From: CAMQVM01 sp044433365
GTDB lineage: Bacteria; Bacteroidota; Bacteroidia; Bacteroidales; Rikenellaceae
Direction: 5' to 3'
Assembly (NCBI GenBank): GCA_044433365.1
Contig: JAWXTR010000028.1
Coordinates: 1-28,124, forward strand
DNA length: 28,124 nt
In this document: piece after piece, positions 15,315 to 24,258 of the stretch
Position numbering within the stretch: the stretch's first letter is position 1
Layout of the letters: each line of letters begins with the position of its first letter
Notes under the pieces: model-generated
Told to the model about the DNA's origin: nothing
What the model saw: only the letters and a program-made list of their open reading frames with translations
Database searches by the model: none
Program-made: the position numbers and the translations under genes

Positions 15315-18005
15315 ATGAAACTTAATTTTTTAAGACAAGCAGCTTTAGCAATTCTATTAGTAGTGTTGACAGTTGCAGCCCATGCAGGTATTGTAAAGGG
15401 TATCGTAGTAGATGCTGCTACTAAAGAGCCATTAATCGGAGCTATCGTTGTTGTTGAGAATACAACAAAAGGAGCAGTAGTAGGAGTAGATGGTGATTTT
15501 ACACTAGAGCTTACTAACGGTGAGTGCAATCTAGTAGTATCTTACGTGTCTTACCAAACACAAACCATAGCGGTAACTGTTACAGACAACACACCAGAGC
15601 TAAACATCGAAATGGAATCGGATGGTTTAGCAGTAGAAGAGGTTCAGGTTGTAGGTCGTAAAAATCTTGAAAATGTAATGGCTCTTCAAACAGAGCGTAA
15701 AATATCGACAGTAGCTATCGAAAATATTGGTGCTAAAGAGATGTCGATTAAGGGTATTTCAAATGCAGAAGAGGGTGTTAAAAAAATGACTGGTATCTCG
15801 GTTGCTTCGGCTGGACAGGTTGTTGTCCGTGGTCTTGGCGATAGATATAGCTCTACAACGCTTAATGGTCAGCCAATTGCCTCTCCAAATCCTGATAACA
15901 AGCTTATTCCTCTCGATGTTTTCCCATCATCGGCAATCAAAAATATCACAGTAAGCAAAGTATACACTGCCGACACTTATGCCGACTACTCAGGTGCACA
16001 TATCGATATTGCTACAAAAGACCAACGTAGCAGCAAATTCTTCGAATTAGGTGTTAGTGCAGGTGCAAATTTCAATACATTAGGTAACGATTTTTACCGT
16101 ATGGACAACACAACTCTTTTTAAACAATCTTCGGTAGATCCACTAGCTCTTAGCTCGTCGCTTGCAGATTATAGAGAGTATGTTGTTACAAAAGATATCT
16201 TTGATACAGATTTCTCTGTATCGTCTAAAAAATCTATTCCAGTTTTCGGTGGTAATTTAGGTTATGGCAACTCGTTTAATGTTGGCAACCAAAAACTTAG
16301 CATCTTAGCTACAGGAGGTATTAGCAACGACCAAGTGGCAACTTACGATAATGAATATAAGGTAATCGAAGCTACAGGTGGTACTACCGACTCTTATGTG
16401 TATGATAGCTACGAAACATCGCTTAAACTTGCTGCTTTGGCAAATATCGGTTTAACACTACGTGATAACGACAATATCAGCTACACTATGTTCTACGCTC
16501 GTAATGCTGAGGAGGAGTATCAAAATCGTGAGGGTGATACCGATAATCAAGGTCATGTTTACTCTAGCAATAGCGTTACACACATCTACAAACTTCTTAC
16601 CAACCAAATTCACGGTTCGCACGTGTTTGGTAATAGCTGGGGTTTAAATTGGAATGGTACTTACAGCACAACAGCTTCTGATGAGCCAGATCGTCGTCAA
16701 GTAATGTTTAGAAATACTGCCGATTCAGATACAGATCTTATGCTTCTAACCGATGACCAACAGGCAACTATGCGCTACTTCGGTTCACTTGAAGAGAATG
16801 AGTGGAATGGTGATGTTAGTTTAGACTACAACTTTGGTGAGGCTCACAAATTAACATTTGGTGGTGCTTACAAAGATAAAGCTCGTGAGTATAGTGCATC
16901 TCGTTTCTATTACGATGTATTTAGTGTTAGAAATGATGTTGTAGGTGATAATATGTATGACACAGCAGGCTACTTAAACTTCCAAAATGTTGCAGATGGT
17001 ACAATCGAGATTGACCGTAAAAAACAGCCACAAGATAGCTACGATGCAACAATGGATATCGTTTCAGGTTTTGCCTCTTTAGATTTATCTTTCAATGAAG
17101 ATATTCTTTTAAATTTAGGTTTACGTTATGAGCAATCAAATCAGACAGTAAACTACTATGATACTGACTATGCAACACGTACTTTAAAATCTTCTGATTT
17201 CTTTCCAGCACTTAACTTAAAGTATAGCTTTATGTCAGACCAACAGCTACGTTTTGCTTTCTCTCGCACAATCACTCGTCCATCGTTTATTGAGATGGCT
17301 CCGTTTCTATACCAAGAGTCTTATGGTTCGGCTCAAGTTGTCGGTAATGCTGATCTTCAAAATGGTTATAACTACAATCTAGACCTACGTTACGAAACTT
17401 TCTATGAGGGTGGTGATATGTTCTCGGCAACTCTCTACTACAAACAGCTTCAAGATCCAATCGAGAGAGTTCAAGAGAAGAAAAGTGGTGCTACACAACA
17501 CACCTTTATGAATGCCGAAAATGGTGTTGCTGCTGGTGTTGAATTAGAGGTGAGAAAAGCTATCATAAAAGATTTGGTTCTTAGTGTAAACGGTTCGTTT
17601 ATGTACACCGATGTTAAACTTTCAGATGGTGGTGTATATACAAACAAAGAGCGTCAACTACAAGGTGCTTCTCCATATCTTTTCAATGCAGATATTGCAT
17701 ACTCTCCAATCTTTGCTAACGAAAAACAGTTTACTCTTGCACTGCTTTACAACCTGCAAGGACCACGTATCCACTCGGTAGGTATTCAAGGTAATGGCGA
17801 TATCATCCAAGAGGCTTACAACAAATTAAACTTTGTAACATCATACCAACTAAGCAAAAAAGCAACTATTAAACTAGAGTGTTCAAACCTTCTAAATGAA
17901 GAGGAGAGCTATGTACAAGAGATTCCTACAACGGGCGAAAAAGTGACAGTTGAGCGTCATAGCTTAGGTATGGGTGCTTCGGTTGGAGTGTCTTTTAAAT
18001 TTTAA
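15315..18005 (+). CDS. TonB-dependent receptor with carboxypeptidase-like N-terminal domain
   Basis: An 896-residue outer-membrane receptor. Signal peptide about 1-24 (cleavage after AAHA), then a carboxypeptidase-regulatory-like domain about 25-105 (GIVVDAATKEPLIGAIVVVE ... GVDGDFTLEL), a TonB box near VEEVQVVGRK (about 113-122), a plug from about 130, and a long barrel ending VGVSFKF. The plug has the signature VVVRGLGDRYSSTTLNGQPI, then LIPLDVFPSSAIKNI and YADYSGAHIDIATKD, which belongs to a Bacteroidetes receptor subgroup distinct from SusC. The next gene, 76 bp downstream, encodes a lipoprotein with a surface-export signal, so the two probably form an uptake complex with the lipoprotein as outer lid or ligand-binding partner. 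Ligand unknown. No defect seen. Confidence 0.88.
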   Translation: MKLNFLRQAALAILLVVLTVAAHAGIVKGIVVDAATKEPLIGAIVVVENTTKGAVVGVDGDFTLELTNGECNLVVSYVSYQTQTIAVTVTDNTPELNIEMESDGLAVEEVQVVGRKNLENVMALQTERKISTVAIENIGAKEMSIKGISNAEEGVKKMTGISVASAGQVVVRGLGDRYSSTTLNGQPIASPNPDNKLIPLDVFPSSAIKNITVSKVYTADTYADYSGAHIDIATKDQRSSKFFELGVSAGANFNTLGNDFYRMDNTTLFKQSSVDPLALSSSLADYREYVVTKDIFDTDFSVSSKKSIPVFGGNLGYGNSFNVGNQKLSILATGGISNDQVATYDNEYKVIEATGGTTDSYVYDSYETSLKLAALANIGLTLRDNDNISYTMFYARNAEEEYQNREGDTDNQGHVYSSNSVTHIYKLLTNQIHGSHVFGNSWGLNWNGTYSTTASDEPDRRQVMFRNTADSDTDLMLLTDDQQATMRYFGSLEENEWNGDVSLDYNFGEAHKLTFGGAYKDKAREYSASRFYYDVFSVRNDVVGDNMYDTAGYLNFQNVADGTIEIDRKKQPQDSYDATMDIVSGFASLDLSFNEDILLNLGLRYEQSNQTVNYYDTDYATRTLKSSDFFPALNLKYSFMSDQQLRFAFSRTITRPSFIEMAPFLYQESYGSAQVVGNADLQNGYNYNLDLRYETFYEGGDMFSATLYYKQLQDPIERVQEKKSGATQHTFMNAENGVAAGVELEVRKAIIKDLVLSVNGSFMYTDVKLSDGGVYTNKERQLQGASPYLFNADIAYSPIFANEKQFTLALLYNLQGPRIHSVGIQGNGDIIQEAYNKLNFVTSYQLSKKATIKLECSNLLNEEESYVQEIPTTGEKVTVERHSLGMGASVGVSFKF

Positions 18006-18081
18006 ATTATAAATTACAAATTATAAATCATTAAATATTTATAATTGAATATTAAAACAATAAAACCAAAATAACAAAATT

Positions 18082-20424
18082 ATGAAAAAGTATTTCATTT
18101 ACGCATTTGCGCTTACAGCTCTATCATTTGCAAGCTGTTCAGAAGATGATCCTACAGTGACTCCAGATCCAGAGGTAGAAACAACTACACTCCTATCGGG
18201 TAATGTAACAGAAGATGTTACTCTTGAGAGAGGCAACTCTTACGCTCTATCTGGTGCATATACTGTAAAAGATGGTGCAACTCTTACAATCGAAGAGGGT
18301 GTTACAATCACTGCAATCGACGACGATTTAGCCGATTATATCTTAATTGAGCAAGGTGGTAAAATCGATGCTCAAGGTACAGCGACTTCTCCTATCGTAA
18401 TGACTTCAGAGAAAAAATCTGCAGGTGCTTGGGGTGGTATCCATATTTGTGGTTACGCTTCTGTAAACTCAGGTGATAGCAATAAATCTGAAATTGGTAA
18501 TGCTTCTTATGGTGGTAGCAACGATGCCGACAACTCAGGTATCCTAAAATATATCCGTTTAGAATATACAGGTTATAGCTTCGACGAAGAGCATGAAGCT
18601 AATGGTGTATCTTTCTACGGTGTTGGTAATGGCACAGAGGTGTCTTACCTACAAGCATATAGAGGTTCAGACGATGGATTCGAATTTTTCGGTGGCACAG
18701 TAAATGTTTCTTACCTTATCGCAACGTCTTGTAGTGATGATGCTTTTGACTGGACAGATGGTTGGAGAGGTAAAGCTCAATTCCTTGTAGCTTACCACGA
18801 AGATGTTGAAGATTTAAATTATGAGTGCGACTGCCTTATGGAGTGTGACAACAATGGCGACAACAACGCTATCACTCCAATGTCTCGCCCAACAATCTAT
18901 AACGTAACTTTAGTAGGTAACGGTTCTTTAAACAAAACTGACGGTGTAATGCTTAAAGCAGGTACTCAAATCGAGTTACACAACGCTATTATCACTGGTA
19001 AGGTTTATCCTATTTACACAAAAACTTCGGTTACTGAAGATGCTTTAGTTTCAGGTGCATCATCGCTTTCTTATATTGCAATGTCGGGTGATGTTTATGC
19101 TAAAGAGGGAACATACTCTAACGATTTGTTCGAAGCAGGTGTTGACAACTCAACAACATATTTCAATACTTTAACAAACAATTATGTAGGTATCGTTGAA
19201 GGTGGTGCTACTCCAACCGATTCTTTCTTTACAGCAGTTAGCTACAAAGGTGCTGTTGATCCAGCTAACGATTGGACAGCAGGTTGGGCTATTAATGGTG
19301 ATGCAAGTAGCTCAGTTGAACTTGTAGGTGATATCACATCTGATTTTACTATCCCTGCAAATAGCGAGTGTACTCTTTCAGGTGCTGTTACAGTTAAATC
19401 TGGTGCAACTCTTACAATCGAAGAGGGTGTTACAATCACTGCTATCGATGATGAGATTGTTGACTATATCCTAGTTGAACAAGGTGGTAAAATCAACGCA
19501 GTTGGTACAGCTTCAAATCCTATCGTTATGACTTCTGAGCTTGAAAAAGCTGGTGCTTGGGGTGGTGTTCACATTTGTGGTTATGCTTCTTGTAACTCTG
19601 GTAATGACAATAAATCAGAAATTGGTAATGCCTCTTATGGTGGTGATAACGATGATGACAACTCTGGTATTCTAAAATATATCCGCTTAGAGTATACAGG
19701 TTATAGCTTCGACGAAGAGCATGAAGCTAACGGTGTATCTTTCTACGGTGTTGGTCGTGGCACTGAGGTTTCGCACATTCAAGCATACAAAGGTTCTGAC
19801 GATGGTTTTGAGTTCTTCGGTGGTACTGTAAATATCAAAAATATGGTTGCAACTTCTTGCTCAGACGACTCTTTCGACTGGACAGATGGTTGGAGAGGTA
19901 ACGCTCAATTCCTTGTTGCTTATCACGAAGATGAAGATGAGTTAGGCTACACTTGTGACTGCCTTATGGAGTGTGACAATAATGGTGACAACAACGCTAT
20001 CACTCCAATGTCTCACCCAACTATCGCTAACGTAACTTTAGTAGGTAATAACTCTGCAACTAAAAAAGATGGCGTAATGCTTAAAGCAGGTACAGAGATT
20101 ACTCTTTACAACGCTATCATTACAGGTAAAGTTAATCCTATCACTACAAAAACTGAGGTTACTGAAAATGCACTTGTTGATGGTAAATCAATCCTTAGCA
20201 ATATCGCAATGACAGGTGAGGTTTCTTCAAATGCAGGTATCTATTCTAACGTTCTATTTGTAGCTAACGAAACAAACTCTACAGACTACACCAACGCTCT
20301 TACCGACAACTTTGTAGGTACAGTTGAAGGTGGTGTATCAGTCGAAGGCGACTTCTTTACTGTAGTTGACTATAAAGGTGCTGTTTCTGCTGACGATAAC
20401 TGGACTGTAGGTTGGGTTAAATAA
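18082..20424 (+). CDS. Surface lipoprotein with two tandem copies of a ~376-residue domain
   Basis: A 780-residue lipoprotein. The lipobox ends at FASC, Cys19, followed by SEDD, which fits the acidic surface-export signal of Bacteroidetes lipoproteins. After a Pro/Thr-rich linker come two copies of the same domain, about 37-412 and 413-780, very similar to each other. Each has GATLTIEEGVTITAIDD, GAWGG(I/V)HICGYAS, YIRLEYTGYSFDEEHEANG, SDDGFEFFGGTVN, FDWTDGWRG and CDCLMECDNNGDNNAITPMS. The repeated short beta units suggest a right-handed beta-helix; the Asp/Asn-rich CDNNGDNN loops may bind calcium. DNA of the two halves stays close, with 1128 bp between equivalent points, so the duplication is either young or homogenised. 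Probably the partner of the upstream receptor. The family is known to me only as uncharacterised proteins. Confidence 0.8.
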   Translation: MKKYFIYAFALTALSFASCSEDDPTVTPDPEVETTTLLSGNVTEDVTLERGNSYALSGAYTVKDGATLTIEEGVTITAIDDDLADYILIEQGGKIDAQGTATSPIVMTSEKKSAGAWGGIHICGYASVNSGDSNKSEIGNASYGGSNDADNSGILKYIRLEYTGYSFDEEHEANGVSFYGVGNGTEVSYLQAYRGSDDGFEFFGGTVNVSYLIATSCSDDAFDWTDGWRGKAQFLVAYHEDVEDLNYECDCLMECDNNGDNNAITPMSRPTIYNVTLVGNGSLNKTDGVMLKAGTQIELHNAIITGKVYPIYTKTSVTEDALVSGASSLSYIAMSGDVYAKEGTYSNDLFEAGVDNSTTYFNTLTNNYVGIVEGGATPTDSFFTAVSYKGAVDPANDWTAGWAINGDASSSVELVGDITSDFTIPANSECTLSGAVTVKSGATLTIEEGVTITAIDDEIVDYILVEQGGKINAVGTASNPIVMTSELEKAGAWGGVHICGYASCNSGNDNKSEIGNASYGGDNDDDNSGILKYIRLEYTGYSFDEEHEANGVSFYGVGRGTEVSHIQAYKGSDDGFEFFGGTVNIKNMVATSCSDDSFDWTDGWRGNAQFLVAYHEDEDELGYTCDCLMECDNNGDNNAITPMSHPTIANVTLVGNNSATKKDGVMLKAGTEITLYNAIITGKVNPITTKTEVTENALVDGKSILSNIAMTGEVSSNAGIYSNVLFVANETNSTDYTNALTDNFVGTVEGGVSVEGDFFTVVDYKGAVSADDNWTVGWVK

Positions 20425-20464
20425 TCCAATATATGGCAAGTTCTAAAATGCAAATATAATTCAA

Positions 20465-20508
20465 GGGAACTTCTAAAATCTCTCAAAATCCAGAATTTAG
20501 AACTCCCC
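20465..20508 (+). mobile_element. MITE-like element, internally deleted 44-bp copy
   Basis: GGGAACTTCTAAAATCT joined to CTCAAAATCCAGAATTTAG and AACTCCCC, bounded by TCAA on both sides (20461-20464, 20509-20512). The right half is the reverse complement of the left end of the copy at 24398. A further isolated end (TTTTAGAACTTCCC) follows at about 20514-20527. Confidence 0.8.
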
Positions 20509-20535
20509 TCAAATTTTAGAACTTCCCATCTTAAT

Positions 20536-20556
20536 AAACTCCCTTTATGGGGGTTT
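20536..20556 (+). other. Hairpin AAACTCCC/GGGGGTTT
   Basis: An 8-bp stem with one G-T pair and a five-base loop, without a good T-run. It may be an accessory 3' end structure of the lipoprotein transcript. Confidence 0.35.
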
Positions 20557-20580
20557 CTTAATCTTATAATTTTAAATTTT

Positions 20581-20609
20581 GAGGATTACCTTCGGGTAGT
20601 CCTCTTTTT
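20581..20609 (+). terminator. UUCG-tetraloop terminator after the receptor/lipoprotein pair
   Basis: GAGGATTACC-TTCG-GGTAGTCCTC followed by TTTTT: a 10-bp stem with one G-T pair, a stable UUCG loop and a T-run. It is 157 bases after the lipoprotein stop. Confidence 0.8.
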
Positions 20610-20691
20610 GCTGGCGTATTCGCAAAAGGGGTTTTGCGAATTTGTATCACTATTACTTTGGGATATTCGCAAAACTATTATTATGTTAATT

Positions 20692-20813
20692 TACAAATAG
20701 TTACGTAGCTAAAAATCTCTTTATTACCTCCATTTTTGCACAAAAGTGCAAAAATGGAGGTAATAAAAAAACTATATTTAACACTTTTTTAAAAAAAGTG
20801 AACAAAAACACGC
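20692..20813 (-). repeat. Hairpin repeat R2, copy b (inverted)
   Basis: About 122 bp, the reverse complement of 5928-6050 with scattered differences. It keeps both dyads: an 18-bp perfect stem TTACCTCCATTTTTGCAC/GTGCAAAAATGGAGGTAA with an AAAA loop, and CACTTTTTTT/AAAAAAAGTG. Confidence 0.8.
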
Positions 20814-20840
20814 TTTCATCGCTCTTCGAGACGATGAGCG

Positions 20841-20862
20841 CACAATTTTTTTCAAAAATTGT
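20841..20862 (-). other. Hairpin CACAATTTTT/AAAAATTGTG
   Basis: A perfect 10-bp stem with a two-base loop just beyond the metallophosphoesterase terminator. It may back up termination from either side. Confidence 0.4.
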
Positions 20863-20864
20863 GA

Positions 20865-20898
20865 GGGAAATTCGCAAAACCCCTCTTGCGAATTTCCC
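20865..20898 (-). terminator. Hairpin overlapping the metallophosphoesterase stop codon
   Basis: On the minus strand GGGAAATTCGCAA and TTGCGAATTTCCC form a perfect 13-bp stem beginning at the last base of the TAG stop, followed by TCACAATTTTTG. The T-run is weak, so the terminator call is tentative. Confidence 0.5.
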
Positions 20899-22037
20899 TA
20901 CTTTACATCCAAAACAATAATCTCCGAGCGGCTCCCAATCCTAAAAAGCGGACCCCAAATACCTAATCCTGATGAGATGAAAATATCGCTCTTATCGGTA
21001 GGTTTGTAATGCCCGTAAGTATATTTATATTGAAGTTTTACAAGCAGATTAAACGGGAATAGCTGTCCGTTGTGGGTATGCCCAGCAAAAAGATAGTCAA
21101 AACCTAAATCTACAGCTTCATCAAGAGTTGTAGGTTGGTGCTCTACTGCAATTTTAAATGGAAACGCCTCTAAATCGACACCCTCTACTATCGAGCTGAT
21201 ACTTTTTCTTCCTGTTGAACGCTCTTGATATTGGTCGTCACGCCCCAAAAGCAGCAATTCGTCGTTAATAGCGACTATACTATCTTTAAGGATTATTAAA
21301 TTTGCCTCAGTTGCTATTTTTTCGATAATATCGCTTCTTCGACCAAAATAGTCGTGATTTCCAAAGATGTAATAAACTCCATATTTTGAACTTATTGCAC
21401 CCAATTTTGCACCTACTCCATCGTCGTAAAGCTGTTTTACACGTTTGTCGAACAGATCGCCCCCAATTAAGACAATATCGGGGTTAAGCGAGTTGATTTT
21501 ATCGGTAAAACGCTCTAAATCGTTAAGATTTATCTGGTCGCCAATATGTACATCGCTAATAAACACCACTCTATAATCTTGCGAAAGCTCTGTTTGAGCC
21601 GATTTTTCAAGATTTATAATTTTTATGCTCCTAAAATTATATTTTCCAACAACTATAAGTGCCGATATTACAACTAAATAGACAATAAAACCTCTAAAAC
21701 GCATCACACCACTCTGTAATTTAAATTTAGCAGGTATAAAATCAAAAATTTTATCGGCATATAGTACGCAAAGATATATTACAAAAAATAGTGCCGAATA
21801 GGCTGCAATAAAGAGCCAAGTATAGCCAATATTTCCAAATAAAGCCAAAAATCGTTGCTCAATCGCATAGTCAAACACCATACGAACAGTAAAAATTGTT
21901 GCTGCGAGAATGTTTAACCCCACAAATGCCAATCGAATCCATCTCTTTGCAATTTTCAGACTATAGTAAAATTGAAAAGATAGAAATATTGCGAGAATTA
22001 CTGTTATAAAAAATACTACTAAAAAAAATGTGCTCAT
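20898..22037 (-). CDS. Membrane-bound metallophosphoesterase
   Basis: 379 residues. The N-terminal 135 residues carry about four membrane helices (4-26, 34-55, 70-92, 112-132). From about 155 comes a calcineurin-like metallophosphoesterase domain with all metal-binding motifs: SDVHIG (Asp162, His164), GGDLFD (Asp194), FGNHDY (Asn227, His228), EHQPT (His300) and AGHTHNGQLFP (His320, His322). The layout matches the YkuE/YaeI-like group, membrane-linked dinuclear metal phosphohydrolases, some of which act on lipid or envelope phosphates. The substrate cannot be told from sequence. It ends in a hairpin that overlaps the stop codon, and is separated from uvrB by 181 bp of simple repeats. Confidence 0.88.
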   Translation of the reverse strand: MSTFFLVVFFITVILAIFLSFQFYYSLKIAKRWIRLAFVGLNILAATIFTVRMVFDYAIEQRFLALFGNIGYTWLFIAAYSALFFVIYLCVLYADKIFDFIPAKFKLQSGVMRFRGFIVYLVVISALIVVGKYNFRSIKIINLEKSAQTELSQDYRVVFISDVHIGDQINLNDLERFTDKINSLNPDIVLIGGDLFDKRVKQLYDDGVGAKLGAISSKYGVYYIFGNHDYFGRRSDIIEKIATEANLIILKDSIVAINDELLLLGRDDQYQERSTGRKSISSIVEGVDLEAFPFKIAVEHQPTTLDEAVDLGFDYLFAGHTHNGQLFPFNLLVKLQYKYTYGHYKPTDKSDIFISSGLGIWGPLFRIGSRSEIIVLDVK

Positions 22038-22048
22038 GTTTAAGAATT

Positions 22049-22125
22049 AGAGATTAGGGATTAGGGAATAGAGACTAGGGAATAGAGACTAGAGATTAGA
22101 GATTAGAGACTAGAGATTAGGGGAT
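22049..22125 (+). repeat. Tandem array of eleven 7-bp units (AGRGAYT-like)
   Basis: Eleven consecutive 7-mers of three main types (AGAGATT, AGAGACT, AGGGAAT/AGGGATT) just upstream of the metallophosphoesterase start. No unit is interrupted. Confidence 0.85.
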
Positions 22126-22145
22126 AGAAGTCTTTTAAACCCCGC

Positions 22146-22217
22146 CATTATTCATTATTCATTATTAATTATTAATTACTCATTATTAATTTATAATTTA
22201 TAATTCATAATTTATAA
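22146..22217 (+). repeat. AT-rich simple repeats between uvrB and metallophosphoesterase
   Basis: Short direct repeats of CATTATT, AATTATT and TTTATAA type fill the bases next to the uvrB stop codon. No open frame. Confidence 0.65.
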
Positions 22218-22218
22218 T

Positions 22219-24258
22219 TTATTTACCCCTCTTTTTTTCCAAATCAAACATCCTATCCCGATAGATTGTAGCACTTCGAAAATCAAGCTCTTTAGCTGCA
22301 TTTTCCATCTTTGTACGATACTCAGCAATCTTCTCCTTTATCTGTGCAGGGGTAAGATTGTAGTCGGCACTCTCTTCTGCGGCAATTGATGTAACTTGGT
22401 AGCCAATATCATAATCTTTAGGGCGTGGTCGATTGATTTTCTCCACCTGCTCCTCACGAGCATCCCTAAATAGGGCAAGGTTATTAGCCTTTTTAATCTG
22501 TGTTGGAGTGATTCCATTCTCCTCATTATATCGCATCTGTTTTGCACGTCTATCACGAGTCTCATTTATGGTAATCTCCATCGAACGGGTAATTTTGTCG
22601 GCAAACATAATTACACGCCCCTTAACATTACGTGCTGCACGCCCTGCTGTTTGCGTCATAGAGCCTGCTGAGCGGAGAAATCCCTCCTTATCGGCATCCA
22701 TAATCATAACAAGCTCAACTTCTGGAATATCCAATCCCTCACGTAGTAAATTAACCCCTATTAGCACATCGTAAAGCCCTGTGCGGAAGTTGTCGAGCAG
22801 CTCAATTCTCTCACTGTTATCTACATCAGAGTGTATATATCTACATCTTATTGAGGCACGTTCAAGATAGTTATTTAACTCTTCAGCCATACGTTTAGTA
22901 AGCGTTGTAATCATTACACGACCTTCGGTTATAACCGTTGATTGTATCTCTGCGAGCACTCTATCTATCTGATTTAAGGTAGGGACAACCTCAATTTCAG
23001 GGTCGAGAAGCCCTGTAGGTCGTATAAACTGTTCAACTACATACCCTTCGCTTTTTTGAAGCTCATAGTTTGAGGGTGTGGCACTTACAAATAAAGTTTT
23101 GTCTATAATTGACTCAAATTCCTCGAATTTTAGAGGCCTATTATCTTTAGCAGTTGGAAGTCGAAAACCAAAATCTACAAGATTACTTTTTCGAGAGTAG
23201 TCGCCACCATACATTGCCCTAATTTGGGGGATGGTAACGTGGCTTTCATCAATTATTATTAGCGACTCTTGTGGGAAATAGTCTAATAAGCAGAAAGGAC
23301 GTGAACCTCTATCTCTACCATCAAAGTATAGAGAATAGTTTTCAATTCCAGAGCAGTAGCCCACCTCTTTTATCATCTCTAAATCATATTCAACTCTATT
23401 TTTTAGACGAGAGGCATAAGCATGTTGCTCAGTAGAGTCGAAGTAGTTACACTGCAACACCAAATCGTCTTGAATACGACTAATTGCGCTATTAATTCTC
23501 TCACGTGTGGTCACAAAAATAGAGGCAGGATGTATTGAAATTTCGTCAACACTCTCTAATTTGCCATTTGTAAGCGGTTCGAGCTTGTCGATAAGCTCAA
23601 TTTCATCATCAAAAAACTGCACTCTAATACACAAATCGTCGTAGGCTAAATATATATATACTGAATCGCCTTTTACACTAAAAGTACCTCGTTTTTGCTC
23701 AATATCGTTGCGGCTGTATAGACCGTCGGTAAGGCGTAGTAACAGTTTATTACGAGTTATATGCTGTCCAACACGCAAATTTATGGTATTTTCATGAAAA
23801 TCGCTCGGATTGCCAATACCATAAAGACACGACACCGACGAGACTACAATTACATCTTTACGACCTGAAAGAAGCGTAGAAGTTGCACTAAGACGGTGTT
23901 TTTCGATATCCTCATTGATAGCTAAATCTTTCTCAATATAGGTATCAGTAGCAGGAAGATACGCCTCTGGTTGGTAATAGTCGTAGTAAGATACAAAATA
24001 TTCAACCGCATTTTCGGGGAAAAATGCCTTAAACTCCGAAAATAGCTGAGCCGCCAAAGTTTTGTTATGACTTAAAATTAGCGTAGGACAATTGAGATTT
24101 TTTATAACATTTGCCATCGTAAAAGTCTTTCCAGAGCCAGTTACGCCCCAAAGTACTGCATTATTGGTTTGATTAAGCTCATAAGCCTCTGTTAGCTCCT
24201 CGATAGCTTTTGGTTGGTCACCCGTAGGCTTATATTCTGAAACTAATTTAAACGACAT
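22219..24258 (-). CDS. uvrB: Excinuclease ABC subunit UvrB
   Basis: A 679-residue nucleotide-excision-repair helicase-like subunit. It receives damaged DNA from UvrA, verifies the lesion and recruits UvrC for incision. Opening SFKLVSEYKPTGDQPKAI, Walker A GVTGSGKT (38-45), the damage-probing beta-hairpin YYDYYQPEAYLPATDTYIEK (about 92-111), Walker B IIDESHVTIPQIRAMYGGD (from about 334), the helicase C-terminal motifs GLDIPEVELVMIMDADKEG and QTAGRAARN, and a C-terminal UVR domain (about 637-672, EKIAEYRTKMENAAKELDF) that contacts UvrC. Full length and intact. AAGGAG lies about 10 bases before the ATG, an unusually clear Shine-Dalgarno for this group. Upstream are 425 bases with a MITE copy and no uvrA. 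Confidence 0.97.
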   Translation of the reverse strand: MSFKLVSEYKPTGDQPKAIEELTEAYELNQTNNAVLWGVTGSGKTFTMANVIKNLNCPTLILSHNKTLAAQLFSEFKAFFPENAVEYFVSYYDYYQPEAYLPATDTYIEKDLAINEDIEKHRLSATSTLLSGRKDVIVVSSVSCLYGIGNPSDFHENTINLRVGQHITRNKLLLRLTDGLYSRNDIEQKRGTFSVKGDSVYIYLAYDDLCIRVQFFDDEIELIDKLEPLTNGKLESVDEISIHPASIFVTTRERINSAISRIQDDLVLQCNYFDSTEQHAYASRLKNRVEYDLEMIKEVGYCSGIENYSLYFDGRDRGSRPFCLLDYFPQESLIIIDESHVTIPQIRAMYGGDYSRKSNLVDFGFRLPTAKDNRPLKFEEFESIIDKTLFVSATPSNYELQKSEGYVVEQFIRPTGLLDPEIEVVPTLNQIDRVLAEIQSTVITEGRVMITTLTKRMAEELNNYLERASIRCRYIHSDVDNSERIELLDNFRTGLYDVLIGVNLLREGLDIPEVELVMIMDADKEGFLRSAGSMTQTAGRAARNVKGRVIMFADKITRSMEITINETRDRRAKQMRYNEENGITPTQIKKANNLALFRDAREEQVEKINRPRPKDYDIGYQVTSIAAEESADYNLTPAQIKEKIAEYRTKMENAAKELDFRSATIYRDRMFDLEKKRGK

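Larger units (their letters stand above)
20618..20893. repeat. Inverted repeat ATTCGCAAAAGGGGTTTTGCGAAT bracketing R2 copy b
   Basis: Arms at 20618-20641 and 20870-20893 are inverted copies differing at one position. Each arm is itself a hairpin with a GGGG or CCCC loop. A third partial arm (ATTCGCAAAAC) lies at about 20665-20675. The hairpin repeat at 20692-20813 is inside, so this may be one composite repeat element of about 275 bp. Confidence 0.65.

Noticed and set aside
15315..20424. Classical SusC/SusD starch-type uptake pair
   Set aside because: The receptor has a different plug signature and is shorter than usual SusC; the lipoprotein is beta-helix-like and lacks the helical TPR build of SusD.
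22049..22125. Replication-origin iterons or DnaA boxes
   Set aside because: 7-bp units do not resemble TTATNCACA boxes, and no replication initiator gene is near.
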